Assembly (NCBI RefSeq): GCF_023515955.1
Contig: NZ_CP097322.1
Coordinates: 6,868,501 to 6,932,500, forward strand
Reading direction: 5' to 3'
Length of the DNA: 64,000 nt
DNA from: Streptomyces sp. RerS4
GTDB lineage: Bacteria > Actinomycetota > Actinomycetes > Streptomycetales > Streptomycetaceae
Part shown: positions 8,248 through 16,371 of the stretch, piece by piece
Position numbering within the stretch: position 1 is the first letter of the stretch
How the letters are laid out: each line of letters opens with the position of its first letter
Program-made: the position numbers and the translations under genes
Notes under the pieces: model-generated
Seen by the model: the letters and a program-made list of their open reading frames with translations, nothing else
Databases searched by the model: none
What the model was told of the DNA's origin: nothing

Positions 8248-8367
8248 GCGGTACGGGGTCCCGCTCGGGGCGGGCCCCGGCCGCCCCGATACGTCCCTGT
8301 CCGCCCGCCCGACGGCATACCCGACCGACTTTGCCACGCGGTCGGCCGCGACACCGCACGTCCCCGG

Positions 8368-9573
8368 TCAACCTGACGCTGTCCTGGCGGGAAACGTACG
8401 CTGCGTCCCGACCGGGCCGGCGGCGGCCGTGGCCACGGCCAGCAGGTCCCGCTCCCGCCCCGGAGGGGCGACCAGGTGCAGCCCGACCGGTTCCCCGGCC
8501 GGCGTGAACCCGGCGGGGAGGCTGATCGCGGGGTGCCCGCTGATGTTGAACGCCCAGGTGAGGGCCACGCTCATGACCTCCCCGGGCCCCTCGTGCCCGT
8601 GCGGCGGGTTGGGTGTGGTCGGCGTGGCCAGCAGCTCGGCCCGGGTGAACACCGCGTCCAGCTCCGCCCGAAGCGCGGCCCGGCACCGTGACGCCTCGGG
8701 GCCCGCGCCCCCTTTCCCCGCCCGGCGCAGGTCCTGCCACGCCCGCGTGGGATCGGTGAGCCGTACGGGGAACTCCCGCAGGGCCACGGCTCCGGAGGCG
8801 GCGAGGGCCTCCAGGAAGGCGTGGGCCGTCGTCGCGACGGCGTCGTCCGTCGTGGTGAGCCCCAGCGTCGCCGACCAGACGGCTCTGAGCGGCCGTACGG
8901 GCGGCCGGGGCGCGGGCCCCGGCGGTGTCCCGGTCAGCACGTCCAGGTAGCGGGCCGCGTCGCAGGCGTGCCGGGCGAGGGGCCCGGCGACGTTCAGACC
9001 GGCCCCGTCCCGCGACGGCACCCGGCCGTTGGTCGGCTTGAGGCCGATGACCCCGCACCAGGCGGCGGGGATGCGTACCGACCCGGCGCCGTCGCTGCCG
9101 GTGGCCAGCGTCACCATCCCGGCCGCCACGGCGGCGGCCGAGCCGGCGGAGGAACCGCCCGGACTGCGCAGCGGATCGTACGGGTTGAGGGTCGGTCCGC
9201 GTTCCGTGGACCCCCAGGTCTGCCAGCGGGTGCCCCGGCCGGGGGTGGCGGTCGCGCCGACCGGCACGCAGCCGGCCTCCAGCAGCAGGGCCGTCTGCCG
9301 CGACGTCAGCCCCTCGGTGTCCTTGACCGCGAGCGGCACCCCGGCCAGCGGCAGCCGCTCCCCGGCCCGGATCCGCCGGGCGACGTCGGCCGCCCGCTCG
9401 GCCGCCACCCGGGGCCACACGGCGGTGAACGCCCGCACGTCGGGGTCGCGTACGGCGATCCGGGCCAAGGCCTCCTCGGCCGGTCCGTGCGCCGGCACCC
9501 GGCCCGCGTCGACGGCGGCGGCCACCGCGCAGGCGCAGGGGTCCGCTCCGGAACCCCACGACGGGACACTCAT
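8368..9573 (-). CDS. Amidase-signature family hydrolase
   Basis: 401 residues. It carries the amidase signature: Lys84 in PLAVKDTEG, the Gly/Ser loop PGGSSAGSAAAVAAG (Ser141/142) and the nucleophile Ser165 in DGAGSVRIPA. This is the complete Ser-cisSer-Lys triad, so it should be active on a C-N amide bond, but the substrate cannot be read from the sequence. It is shorter than typical GatA (about 480 residues) and no gatB or gatC is nearby, so a stand-alone amidase is likelier than tRNA amidotransferase. ATG at 9573 is preceded by GGAGG. It is divergent from the tautomerase gene, with a run of eight G at 9631-9638 in the gap. Confidence 0.85.
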   Translation of the reverse strand: MSVPSWGSGADPCACAVAAAVDAGRVPAHGPAEEALARIAVRDPDVRAFTAVWPRVAAERAADVARRIRAGERLPLAGVPLAVKDTEGLTSRQTALLLEAGCVPVGATATPGRGTRWQTWGSTERGPTLNPYDPLRSPGGSSAGSAAAVAAGMVTLATGSDGAGSVRIPAAWCGVIGLKPTNGRVPSRDGAGLNVAGPLARHACDAARYLDVLTGTPPGPAPRPPVRPLRAVWSATLGLTTTDDAVATTAHAFLEALAASGAVALREFPVRLTDPTRAWQDLRRAGKGGAGPEASRCRAALRAELDAVFTRAELLATPTTPNPPHGHEGPGEVMSVALTWAFNISGHPAISLPAGFTPAGEPVGLHLVAPPGRERDLLAVATAAAGPVGTQRTFPARTASG

Positions 9574-9682
9574 CGGGGCCACCTCCTCATCCGTCACCGC
9601 TCGCTTCGATGATCGCACCCTGCCGTGGGTGGGGGGGGGATGGCTGTGGAGAAACGTTCCCGCATAGCCTCGGAGCCCCGCC

Positions 9683-10045
9683 ATGCCGCAGATCACCGTC
9701 GACTACTCGACCTCCCTGGCGGAGGCGTTCGACCGTCGGGCCTTCGCCGCCGCTCTGCACCGGCTCACCGCCGAAGCCGTCGACACCCCGCTCGACACCT
9801 GCAAAACGCGCTTTCGCCGCATCGCGCGGGAGGAGACGTACGTGGCGGACGGCGCGCCCGAACACGCCGTGGTCCACGTGGACGTGGCCCTGCTGCCCGG
9901 CCGCACCCCGGAGGTCAAGGCTCGCCTGAGCGAAGCGGTGCTGGAACTGCTGCGCGCCCACACGGCCTCCGCCGGACTCACCGTCCACGCGTCGGTGGAC
10001 GTACCCGACCTGGGAGCGGCGTACCGCAAGCACGTCGGGGTCTGA
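9683..10045 (+). CDS. 5-carboxymethyl-2-hydroxymuconate isomerase-like tautomerase
   Basis: 120 residues, the usual length for the CHMI subfamily of the tautomerase superfamily. MPQITVDYS provides the catalytic N-terminal proline after Met removal, and the C-terminal half has ALLPGRTPEVKARLSEAVLELL as the amphipathic helix. In homoprotocatechuate degradation these enzymes isomerise CHM, but no other hpc/hpa gene is in this window, so the true substrate is open. Start ATG at 9683 follows the window context directly; the Shine-Dalgarno is weak. It stands alone on its strand. Confidence 0.8.
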   Translation: MPQITVDYSTSLAEAFDRRAFAAALHRLTAEAVDTPLDTCKTRFRRIAREETYVADGAPEHAVVHVDVALLPGRTPEVKARLSEAVLELLRAHTASAGLTVHASVDVPDLGAAYRKHVGV

Positions 10046-10116
10046 GCCCGGCCCCATTCCGGAACCGTGTCCTCCCCACCGGAAGGTTCCCCGGTGGCGC
10101 TGCATAGGCTGTGGTC

Positions 10117-11007
10117 ATGAGCACGCCACCGCCGCCCCCGGGACCCGCCGGCCCGTACGGATCGCCCCAGCCGCCGCAATACCCCCAGCCGTACGGGGCG
10201 CAGCCGTACGCCGGCCCCCAGCCGCCCTACGCCGCCGCACCGCCCCACCCCGGCCGGCCGTACCCGCAGCAGCAGCCGTACCCGGGCCACGGCCAGTGGG
10301 GGCAGCCACCCATGGGGCAGCCGCCGATGGGGCAGCCGCCCATGGGGCCGCCGCCGCGCGGGAACCGTACCGGCCTGGTGGTCGGGATCGTCGTGGGGCT
10401 GGTCGTCGTACTCGGCGTCGTCGGCTTCCTGGTGATCCGACTGGCCGCCGCCGGCTCGACGGTGAGCGGCGCGGGCTTCCCCGCGGCCACGCACCGCCTG
10501 ACGGTGCCGCAGACGCTGCTGGACGGGAAGTTCCAGCTAGTCGAGGACCTCTCGCAGACCCAGGGCGCGGCCGCCCTGAAGGGCACCTACGACCCGAAGG
10601 TCCGCAACCCGAAGCCGGCCGTGGGCCAGTACACTTCCGGTCCGCCCACGGAGGCGAGCGCCCTCGTCATCTCGGGGATGTACGGCCAGTTCAAGGACCC
10701 CGCGTCGGCCCGCAGGAAGATGGCGGCGGGCGCCACGGACGCCGACGGCGCCACCCTCGCCGTCCCCGCCCGGGACGTCACCCCGCCCGGCTCCGACATC
10801 ACCCTGACCTGCCAGGTGCTGACCTCGAAGCAGAACGGCATCACCGCCACCCTGCCCATGTGCGCCTGGGCCGACGGCAACACGGCGGCTTCGGTGGCGG
10901 TCGTCACCCCCGAGACCACCCTCCAGCCCCCCGCCTCCGTCAACCTCGTCAAAATTGCCGAAACCACCCTCAAGGTCCGCACCGAAACCCGCCAACCCCT
11001 GGGCTGA
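10117..11007 (+). CDS. Membrane-anchored protein with Pro/Tyr/Gln-rich cytoplasmic tail
   Basis: 296 residues. Residues 1-85 are a low-complexity tail of Pro, Gly, Gln and Tyr with PMGQPPMGQPPMG triplication. One transmembrane helix follows (GLVVGIVVGLVVVLGVVGFL, about residues 88-108), then an extracytoplasmic domain of about 185 residues containing two Cys (LTCQVLTS and MCAWADG) likely to be disulfide-bonded. This is a common architecture in Streptomyces with no assigned function. ATG at 10117 is preferred over GTG at 10111. It may be co-directional with, but is probably not in an operon with, the sigma-factor genes 100 nt downstream. Confidence 0.8.
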   Translation: MSTPPPPPGPAGPYGSPQPPQYPQPYGAQPYAGPQPPYAAAPPHPGRPYPQQQPYPGHGQWGQPPMGQPPMGQPPMGPPPRGNRTGLVVGIVVGLVVVLGVVGFLVIRLAAAGSTVSGAGFPAATHRLTVPQTLLDGKFQLVEDLSQTQGAAALKGTYDPKVRNPKPAVGQYTSGPPTEASALVISGMYGQFKDPASARRKMAAGATDADGATLAVPARDVTPPGSDITLTCQVLTSKQNGITATLPMCAWADGNTAASVAVVTPETTLQPPASVNLVKIAETTLKVRTETRQPLG

Positions 11008-11106
11008 CGGACCAAGGCCGGACCGGGGCGATGTCACACTTCGCCCGCCGGCGCGCTCTGAACGGCAGACGCGGGCAGAACGCCCCGCCGACCGAAGGGA
11101 GCGGCC

Positions 11107-11358
11107 ATGGACCCGGCAACACCGATGACGGCCGCGATCGTGGCCGTCATCGCCTGTGCGTCGCGCCTCGTCCACCTCTGGATCACCGCCCGCGCGGACA
11201 TACGCCGCGCGGCGGTGAACCAGCGCGGCCTGTCGGACCGGATCCGGTCCCTGCCACCGGGGAGCCGCTTGACGGAGAGGACGCGGGACCGCCAGGTCGA
11301 GGTGCTCGTCGGCGGCGACGCCCCGCGCGAACCCGACGGGGGAGGGCGGACGACATGA
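11107..11358 (+). CDS. Small single-pass membrane protein, sigma-operon leader
   Basis: 83 residues. A hydrophobic N-terminus (AAIVAVIACASRLVHLWIT, about residues 9-27) is followed by a basic tail. Its stop overlaps the start of the sigma-factor gene (ATGA), so the two are coupled. The position is where an anti-sigma factor could sit, but the protein lacks any ZAS zinc motif and I cannot assign that role. No other similarity is recognised. Confidence 0.65.
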   Translation: MDPATPMTAAIVAVIACASRLVHLWITARADIRRAAVNQRGLSDRIRSLPPGSRLTERTRDRQVEVLVGGDAPREPDGGGRTT

Positions 11359-11912
11359 CCGAACTTCCCACCACGGCCGGGCGCGTGGGAGCGCGACCGG
11401 AGTGGCACATCCCGTCGCCCACCCAGTGCCCCGACTTCGAGGCCTTCTACCGCCACGAGATGCCCCGGGTGACGGTGTTCCTGATGCACGTGGGCGCCAC
11501 GGCGTACGAGGCCGCGGACGCCGCGCACGAGGCGTTCTGCGCCGTCCTGCCGGACAAATGGGCCACGCTGGAGTTCCCCAAGGCCTACCTCCGCCGGACG
11601 GCGTACCGCTTCTACCTGCGCCAGACCGCGAGCCGGACCACGCCCTGGGATCCGGTCCCCGACCGGCCCGGCGGGACCTGCCCGCTCGCCACCGTCCTCG
11701 TGACCGAGGAACAACGCCGGATCATGGACGCCCTCGCCCTGCTGCCTCCCGCCGAACGCGAGACGATGGCCTGGTCGCTCGACGGCTTCAACCACGAGGA
11801 GATCGCCGTCCACCTCGGAAAGTCCCCCGCGGCCGTCCGCAAGGGCTACCAACGCGCCCGCGAGCGTCTGCTGTCGATCCTCGGCATCGAGAGGGAGGAC
11901 GGCCATGGGTGA
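11355..11912 (+). CDS. ECF-like RNA polymerase sigma-70 family factor
   Basis: 185 residues with sigma region 2 (DFEAFYRHEMPRVTVFLMHV through LEFPKAYLRRTAYRFYLR, about residues 30-95) and region 4 (LLPPAERETMAWSLDGFNHE onward, about residues 128-178, with the helix-turn-helix EEIAVHLGKSPAAVRKGYQR). There is no region 1 or 3, as in ECF factors. Target promoters are unknown. It is overlapped by 4 bp with the small membrane protein upstream and by 8 bp with the helical protein downstream, so the three form a tightly coupled operon in which the partners may control the sigma factor. Confidence 0.85.
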   Translation: MTELPTTAGRVGARPEWHIPSPTQCPDFEAFYRHEMPRVTVFLMHVGATAYEAADAAHEAFCAVLPDKWATLEFPKAYLRRTAYRFYLRQTASRTTPWDPVPDRPGGTCPLATVLVTEEQRRIMDALALLPPAERETMAWSLDGFNHEEIAVHLGKSPAAVRKGYQRARERLLSILGIEREDGHG

Positions 11913-12588
11913 GCACACCCCGCCCGAGACGGGACCCGACGCCGAGACCACGCTCGACCACCTGCTGAACGGCCACCACCGCGACCTGCTGCGCGGCGTC
12001 GAGGGCGCTCTCGCGACCGACGTCGGCCTGCGCAACCTCGCGGCCCGCGCCGCACGCGCCGCCGGCGGGCAGCCGGAGGGGCCGGCGCTCGCCGTGCCGT
12101 TCCCCGCCGACCTGGCGGTACCGGTCCACCCGCCCGGCTACGCGCCCGAGCCGAGCCGGGGCGAGGCGGTACGGAACATCCTGCGCGACATCGACAACGA
12201 GCGGCGGTTCCTGGAGGCCTTCGCGCCCCGAGCCCGCGGGCACGCGGCGACCCTGGCCCGGCTCGCGGACGCCCCGGCGGACGTGAAGACCCTGGGCCGG
12301 GCGATCGGCGACGCCCGCCAGGCGTTGGAGCACGTCACGTCCGGGCTGCTCGCCAACACCCTGGGCGCGGCCGACGCGGCGGCCCTCTTCGACCGGAGCC
12401 TCACCGCCCTGCGCGAGCAATTGGTGCTGTGGCGTACCTTCGTCGCCGCACCCGACCGCGAGGCGCTCGCCCGGAGCCGCTCGTACCTCCACCTCCGCAG
12501 GGGTCTGACCTTCCGGATCGAGGGGATGAGCGTCCTGCGGACGGCGGTGCTCCGCCTCTTCGAACACTCCGCCGTCCACCCCCGATAG
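11905..12588 (+). CDS. Alpha-helical protein of unknown function in sigma operon
   Basis: 227 residues, overlapping the sigma-factor stop by 8 bp and preceded by GGGAGGA. By eye it is almost entirely helical and Ala/Leu/Arg-rich, with RNILRDIDNERRFLEAFAPR and a long amphipathic segment (TLGRAIGDARQALEHVTSGL), but no signal peptide, membrane helix or catalytic motif. No family is recognised. Obligate coupling to the sigma gene makes a regulatory partner or an effector of the sigma-controlled response plausible, but this is inference from position only. Confidence 0.7.
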   Translation: MGEHTPPETGPDAETTLDHLLNGHHRDLLRGVEGALATDVGLRNLAARAARAAGGQPEGPALAVPFPADLAVPVHPPGYAPEPSRGEAVRNILRDIDNERRFLEAFAPRARGHAATLARLADAPADVKTLGRAIGDARQALEHVTSGLLANTLGAADAAALFDRSLTALREQLVLWRTFVAAPDREALARSRSYLHLRRGLTFRIEGMSVLRTAVLRLFEHSAVHPR

Positions 12589-12609
12589 AGCCCCAGTAGA
12601 GTTGGCCCA

Positions 12610-13785
12610 ATGAACGCATCCTCCCTCTCTCGTCCCTTCCGACTGCTCGTGACCGGTGGTGGGACCGGCGGTCACACCTACCCCGCCCTGACGGCGATCC
12701 GCACGCTGCGCGGGCGCCTCGCGGCCGAGGGCGGCACCCTCGACGTGCTGTGGATCGGGACCCAGGACGGTCTGGAGGCGCGGGTCGCCCCGGCGGAGGG
12801 CATCGCGTTCAAGACGGTCGCCACCGGGAAGATCCGCCGATCGGCGAACCCGCTGAAGATGCTGTCGGCGGCGAACGTCAAGGACATGGCGCGGGTGCCG
12901 CTGGGCGTGGCCCAGGCCCGTGCGATCGTGTCCGAGTTCCATCCGGACGTGGTCCTGGCGACGGGCGGCTACGTGGCCGTGCCCGCCGGACTGGCCGCCC
13001 GGCTGTGCCGGCGCCCGCTCGTCCTGCACGAGCAGACGGTCCGGCTGGGCCTGGCCAACCGGAAGCTGGCGAGCTCGGCGACCCGCATCGCGGTCTCCTC
13101 GGAGTCCTCGCTCCCGCTGCTGCCCGCCGACGTACGCGACCGCGCGGTCGTCACCGGCAACCCGGTCCGGCCGGAGGTCCTGACCGGACACCCCGACAAG
13201 GCGGTGCACGCCCTGAACCTGACGGGCTTCGACCGTCGCCTGCCGACGATCTACGTCACCGGCGGGGCCCAGGGCGCGCAGCAGATCAACGGGGTGGTGC
13301 GCGAGGTGCTGCCGTGGCTGCTGAGCCACGCGAACGTGATCCACCAGTGCGGTCCGGCCAACGTCGACGAACTCCGGGCCGCCGCCGCGGGTCTCGACCC
13401 GGTGCTCGCGGGCCGCTACCACCTGACCGGCTTCGTCGGCGCCGAACTGCCGGACGTGCTGGCCCTCGCGGACGTGGTGATCTCCCGGTCCGGGGCGGGA
13501 ACCCTCGCCGAGCTGACCGCACTCGGCAAGCCCGCCGTGTTCGTCCCCCTGGCCACCTCGGCCGGCAACGAGCAGGCACACAACGCCCGACACCTCGCCG
13601 ACGCGGGCGCCGCCGTGGCCCTGCTCGGCGACGTCACCGGCCACACCCTCGCGGAGGCCGTCGGCCCCCTCCTCACCGACCCCGCCGGCCGCATCGCCAT
13701 GGCGGACCGAGCCCGCGCGTACGGCATGCCGGACGCCGCCGACCGACTCGTGGACGTCCTCCTCTCGGCCGCCGCATCCGACTGA
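12610..13785 (+). CDS. MurG-like glycosyltransferase outside the dcw cluster
   Basis: 391 residues of GT-B fold (GT28). The N-terminal domain has TGGGTGGHTYPAL (MurG G-loop and catalytic His), GGYVAVPAGLAARL and LHEQTVRLGLANR. The C-terminal domain has VTGGAQGAQQIN, SRSGAGTLAELTALGKPAVF and PLATSAGNEQAHNARHL, which form the UDP-GlcNAc pocket. All key motifs are intact, so it should transfer GlcNAc to a lipid-linked acceptor, as in lipid II synthesis. No mur, fts or ddl gene flanks it, so it is most likely a second MurG paralogue, used either as backup or on another polyprenyl or antibiotic-type acceptor. It is monocistronic by context. Confidence 0.85.
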   Translation: MNASSLSRPFRLLVTGGGTGGHTYPALTAIRTLRGRLAAEGGTLDVLWIGTQDGLEARVAPAEGIAFKTVATGKIRRSANPLKMLSAANVKDMARVPLGVAQARAIVSEFHPDVVLATGGYVAVPAGLAARLCRRPLVLHEQTVRLGLANRKLASSATRIAVSSESSLPLLPADVRDRAVVTGNPVRPEVLTGHPDKAVHALNLTGFDRRLPTIYVTGGAQGAQQINGVVREVLPWLLSHANVIHQCGPANVDELRAAAAGLDPVLAGRYHLTGFVGAELPDVLALADVVISRSGAGTLAELTALGKPAVFVPLATSAGNEQAHNARHLADAGAAVALLGDVTGHTLAEAVGPLLTDPAGRIAMADRARAYGMPDAADRLVDVLLSAAASD

Positions 13786-13826
13786 CGGGGCGCCAAGGGG
13801 CCGGGCGCGCCGCATACGATCAACCG

Positions 13827-14396
13827 ATGATCGCCTCCGTCACGCTCCGGGCCTCCGCGACGCCGACCGCTCCCGCCCTTCTCCTGCGCCCCTGGCGCGC
13901 GGCGGACGTCACCGCGCTGGTCGAGGTCTACCGGGACCCCGACCTGCGGCACGGGACGAGCACGCGCATCGCGTGCGAGGAGGACGGGCTGCGGTGGGTG
14001 CGCGCCGCGCAGCGGGATCGGGCGGCGGGCGTCCGGCTCGCCTTCGCCGTCTTCGAAGCGGCGAGCGCCGTGGCGGCGGGGCGGTTGGTGGGCCACGTGG
14101 TGCTCAAGGAAGTCGCGCCCGGCAAGCCGTCCGCCGAGGTCGGCTACCGGACGGCGGCGTGGGCTCGCGGGCGAGGCGTGGCCCCGAGAGCCCTGGAGGC
14201 CCTCACCGTCTGGGCCCTCGACACCTTCCGCGCCGACGGCCTGGAACGCCTGGAACTCCTCCACCAAGAGGACAACGTGGCGTCCTGCCGCGTCGCGCAA
14301 AAGTGCGGCTACGCCTTCGACAGGACGCTCCCGTCAACCCCTCCCTCCTACCCCCTCGACGGACACCTCCACGTACGTCACGCGGTCGCCGCCTGA
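13827..14396 (+). CDS. GNAT family N-acetyltransferase (RimJ/RimL type)
   Basis: 189 residues. The start of the fold is LLLRPWRAADVTALVEVYRD. Acetyl-CoA-binding motif A is VGYRTAAWARGRGVAPRALE (about residues 108-127), and motif B is LELLHQEDNVASCRVAQKCG (about residues 143-162), where the N-S-R-V-A-K-x-G signature is typical of the ribosomal-protein/antibiotic acetyltransferase branch. The substrate is unknown. ATG at 13827 is chosen; no strong Shine-Dalgarno is seen. It is probably monocistronic, ending before a heptamer array and a hairpin. Confidence 0.85.
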   Translation: MIASVTLRASATPTAPALLLRPWRAADVTALVEVYRDPDLRHGTSTRIACEEDGLRWVRAAQRDRAAGVRLAFAVFEAASAVAAGRLVGHVVLKEVAPGKPSAEVGYRTAAWARGRGVAPRALEALTVWALDTFRADGLERLELLHQEDNVASCRVAQKCGYAFDRTLPSTPPSYPLDGHLHVRHAVAA

Positions 14397-14435
14397 CCCG
14401 CCTCGTACCACCCGGCGGCGCCCGCCGATCGCTCC

Positions 14436-14463
14436 GTCGAGCGTCGAGCGTCGAGCGTCGAGG
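14436..14463. repeat. Heptameric tandem repeat GTCGAGC, four copies
   Basis: Three exact GTCGAGC units plus a fourth with one mismatch, in the 194-nt gap between the convergent acetyltransferase and Gly-rich protein genes. Confidence 0.8.
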
Positions 14464-14567
14464 GGCGTGGCCGCGCCCGACTCCGTGGGTACCCGGAGGT
14501 CACCCGTCCGTCATCAGCCGGTCGGTGGCCCGCTCAAGCGTCCACGGCCGCCCGGCGCGGCAGGCCT

Positions 14568-14589
14568 GCCCCGCCCCGGTCGGCGGGGC
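14568..14589. terminator. Hairpin at convergent gene ends
   Basis: An 8-bp perfect stem GCCCCGCC/GGCGGGGC with a 6-nt loop, immediately beside the stop codon of the minus-strand gene ending at 14591. There is no U tract, as is common for Streptomyces terminators. Confidence 0.5.
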
Positions 14590-14590
14590 G

Positions 14591-15529
14591 TCAGTAGCCG
14601 CCGCCGTAGCCGCAGCTGTGTCCGCCGCTGAAGCCGCCGCTTCCGCCGTAGCCGGTGCCGCCGAACCGGTGGGAGCCGCGGCTCGGCGGGGGAGGGGGTG
14701 AGGTGAAGGTGAGGTGGTCCTCGTAGAACAGCTCTCGCCACCAGCGCCCGAAGCTCACGCCCTCCAGCTCGCGTTCCGTCTCGGCGAGTGCCGCGCCGTC
14801 CCACCGGAGGTCGTCCGGCTCCAGCTCCTTCAGCTGCCGGCGCAGCTCCGCCAGGGCGACAGCGGGGGTCTCCTCCCCCGGGGCCGAGACGGGCCCGTCG
14901 GCGCGGGGGACGTCGTGCCGGAAGACGTACGCCGTCCGAGGGCTTCCCGTCGGCACCGACCAGCCCCAGATCGACCGTTCGGCGAGCCGCTCCCTGCGAC
15001 GGCGGGCCTCGGCCTCCCGGCGGGCGACCTCGCGGGCCCGCTCGGCGGCCTTGTCCTTCTCGGCCTGCACCGCCTGCCGGATCTCGCGGCCGATCGGCTC
15101 GTACGCCTCCGTGGCCTCGCGCATGACCCGCTCGTACCGCTCTCGGGTCGCCAACCAGTCGCGCAGGGCGCGGCGCGCGGCAAGGGGCTGCCACCACGGA
15201 ACGGAGGTGGCGAGGCGGTGGGCGGCGGTCACCTCGCCGCTGACGTCGTCCACGGTGGCGGCGTAGGCCAGGCCGGCCTCGACCCAGCGGCGGCAGGTCG
15301 ACGGCGCACACGGGACGAGGTTCCCGGCCCCGTCACGCGGCCCCGGCGTCCACACCAGGAAGAAGGGCGCCGCACGCCCCACAGGCCTGCCGCCGTCGAG
15401 GAAATGGACCTCGGGGTGGTGTTCGAAGACCCGGACGTGGCCGTCGCGCGGGCCGACCGGCTCGCGGTCCCTCTGCCTGGGGAGCAACGCCCTGTAGTGG
15501 TAGAGGTACGGCAGTACTGAGCGGTCCAT
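14591..15529 (-). CDS. Charged coiled-coil protein with Gly/Ser/Tyr-rich tail, unknown function
   Basis: 312 residues from ATG at 15529. The N-terminal 90 residues are a globular region with YLYHYRALLPRQ and two Cys (VPCAPSTC). A strongly charged helix follows, likely a coiled coil (AVQAEKDKAAERAREVARRE, about residues 150-185). The C-terminal tail is Gly/Ser/Tyr-rich, repeating GGTGYGGSGGF and ending SCGYGGGY. No signal peptide or membrane segment is seen. The tail resembles low-complexity sequences of other Streptomyces proteins of unknown function. Divergent from the HEAT-repeat gene, it starts about 110 nt from the MerR-type promoter. Confidence 0.7.
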   Translation of the reverse strand: MDRSVLPYLYHYRALLPRQRDREPVGPRDGHVRVFEHHPEVHFLDGGRPVGRAAPFFLVWTPGPRDGAGNLVPCAPSTCRRWVEAGLAYAATVDDVSGEVTAAHRLATSVPWWQPLAARRALRDWLATRERYERVMREATEAYEPIGREIRQAVQAEKDKAAERAREVARREAEARRRRERLAERSIWGWSVPTGSPRTAYVFRHDVPRADGPVSAPGEETPAVALAELRRQLKELEPDDLRWDGAALAETERELEGVSFGRWWRELFYEDHLTFTSPPPPPSRGSHRFGGTGYGGSGGFSGGHSCGYGGGY

Positions 15530-15636
15530 CGGCTCCCCCTCCGCGTTCCCGCCTCCCAGGGTGCCCGCGCCGCCGGCCACCCGGCAACCCCCTGCCCCGC
15601 ACCGTGGTGCCCGGCCGCCGGTGGACGACGTACGAC

Positions 15637-15667
15637 TTGACCTTGACACGGTGACAAGGTCTTCACT
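15637..15667 (+). promoter_or_regulatory. MerR-type promoter with operator in a 19-bp spacer
   Basis: TTGACC (15637-15642) and TTCACT (15662-15667) are separated by 19 bp, the over-long spacing characteristic of MerR-activated promoters. The spacer region carries the near-perfect palindrome ACCTTGaCACgGTGaCAAGGT spread over 15640-15660 (arms ACCTTG/CAAGGT plus CAC/GTG). The downstream operon encodes a MerR-type regulator as its second gene, so autoregulation is the natural reading. Confidence 0.75.
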
Positions 15668-15690
15668 GCGGGGCGAAGGAGGTGGTCCCG

Positions 15691-16359
15691 ATGACCATGC
15701 CGAAACAGGACACGGAACCGACGCGAGCGCTCCGGGGGTTGGACGACAGCCGCCCGTCAGTGCGGCTGCGGGCGGCGCTGGAGGCCGGCACGACACCGGA
15801 CCGGCGGTTCGTCGACAGGCTCGTCGAACGATGCGCCGTCGAGCCCGACTTCTCCGTGCGCGAGATGCTGACCTGGGCGCTCACCCGCCACTCACCGTCC
15901 TTGACGGTCCCCGAGCTGCTGACCGAAGTCCGCTCGGAGCGGGCTCAGGCGCGTAGCCAGGCGTGGCACACCCTGTCCAAGATCGGGGACCGGCGGGCGT
16001 GGTCGGCGATCACACCGGCGGCCCTGGCCGACGCCGACGACGAGGCGGCGCGGAGCGCCTGGCGGGCGGCGGTCGTGCTCGTACCCGAGGGCGCGGGGCC
16101 CGAGTTGGCGACGGCGTTGGCGACGCAGCTCGGGCGCGGCGGGCGGGAGACGCAGCTGAGCCTGAGCCGGGCGCTGATCGCGCTCGGTGAGGCCATCACG
16201 CCGACCCTGCGCGCCGCGATGACGGACCCCGACCCGCGTGTGCGCCGGCACGCCATCGCCACGGAACGGCTGGCGCGTGACCCGGACGCGGGCTTCGAGT
16301 TCGCGATCGAGGAGGCGAAGCGCATCATGGCCCTGGGGCCGGCCGGCCAGGAGGGGTGA
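15691..16359 (+). CDS. HEAT-repeat protein, partner of the MerR-HEAT regulator
   Basis: 222 residues from ATG at 15691, with GAAGGAGG 8 nt upstream; a GTG at 15682 is less well placed. The whole chain is made of about five helical HEAT/PBS-lyase-like repeats (for example RPSVRLRAALEAG, AQARSQAWHTLSKIGDRRA, DPRVRRHAIATERLARDPD). Such repeats form protein-binding solenoids; no catalytic site is present. It is first in a two-gene operon, with 12 nt to the MerR gene whose C-terminal domain is also made of HEAT repeats, so the two may form a hetero-solenoid or compete for the same partner. Confidence 0.8.
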   Translation: MTMPKQDTEPTRALRGLDDSRPSVRLRAALEAGTTPDRRFVDRLVERCAVEPDFSVREMLTWALTRHSPSLTVPELLTEVRSERAQARSQAWHTLSKIGDRRAWSAITPAALADADDEAARSAWRAAVVLVPEGAGPELATALATQLGRGGRETQLSLSRALIALGEAITPTLRAAMTDPDPRVRRHAIATERLARDPDAGFEFAIEEAKRIMALGPAGQEG

Positions 16360-16371
16360 GGGTGATGGGCA

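Noticed and set aside
9631..9638. Run of eight G upstream of the tautomerase gene as a phase-variation tract
   Set aside because: It is outside the coding frame and about 45 nt from the start; G runs of this length are not exceptional in this composition.
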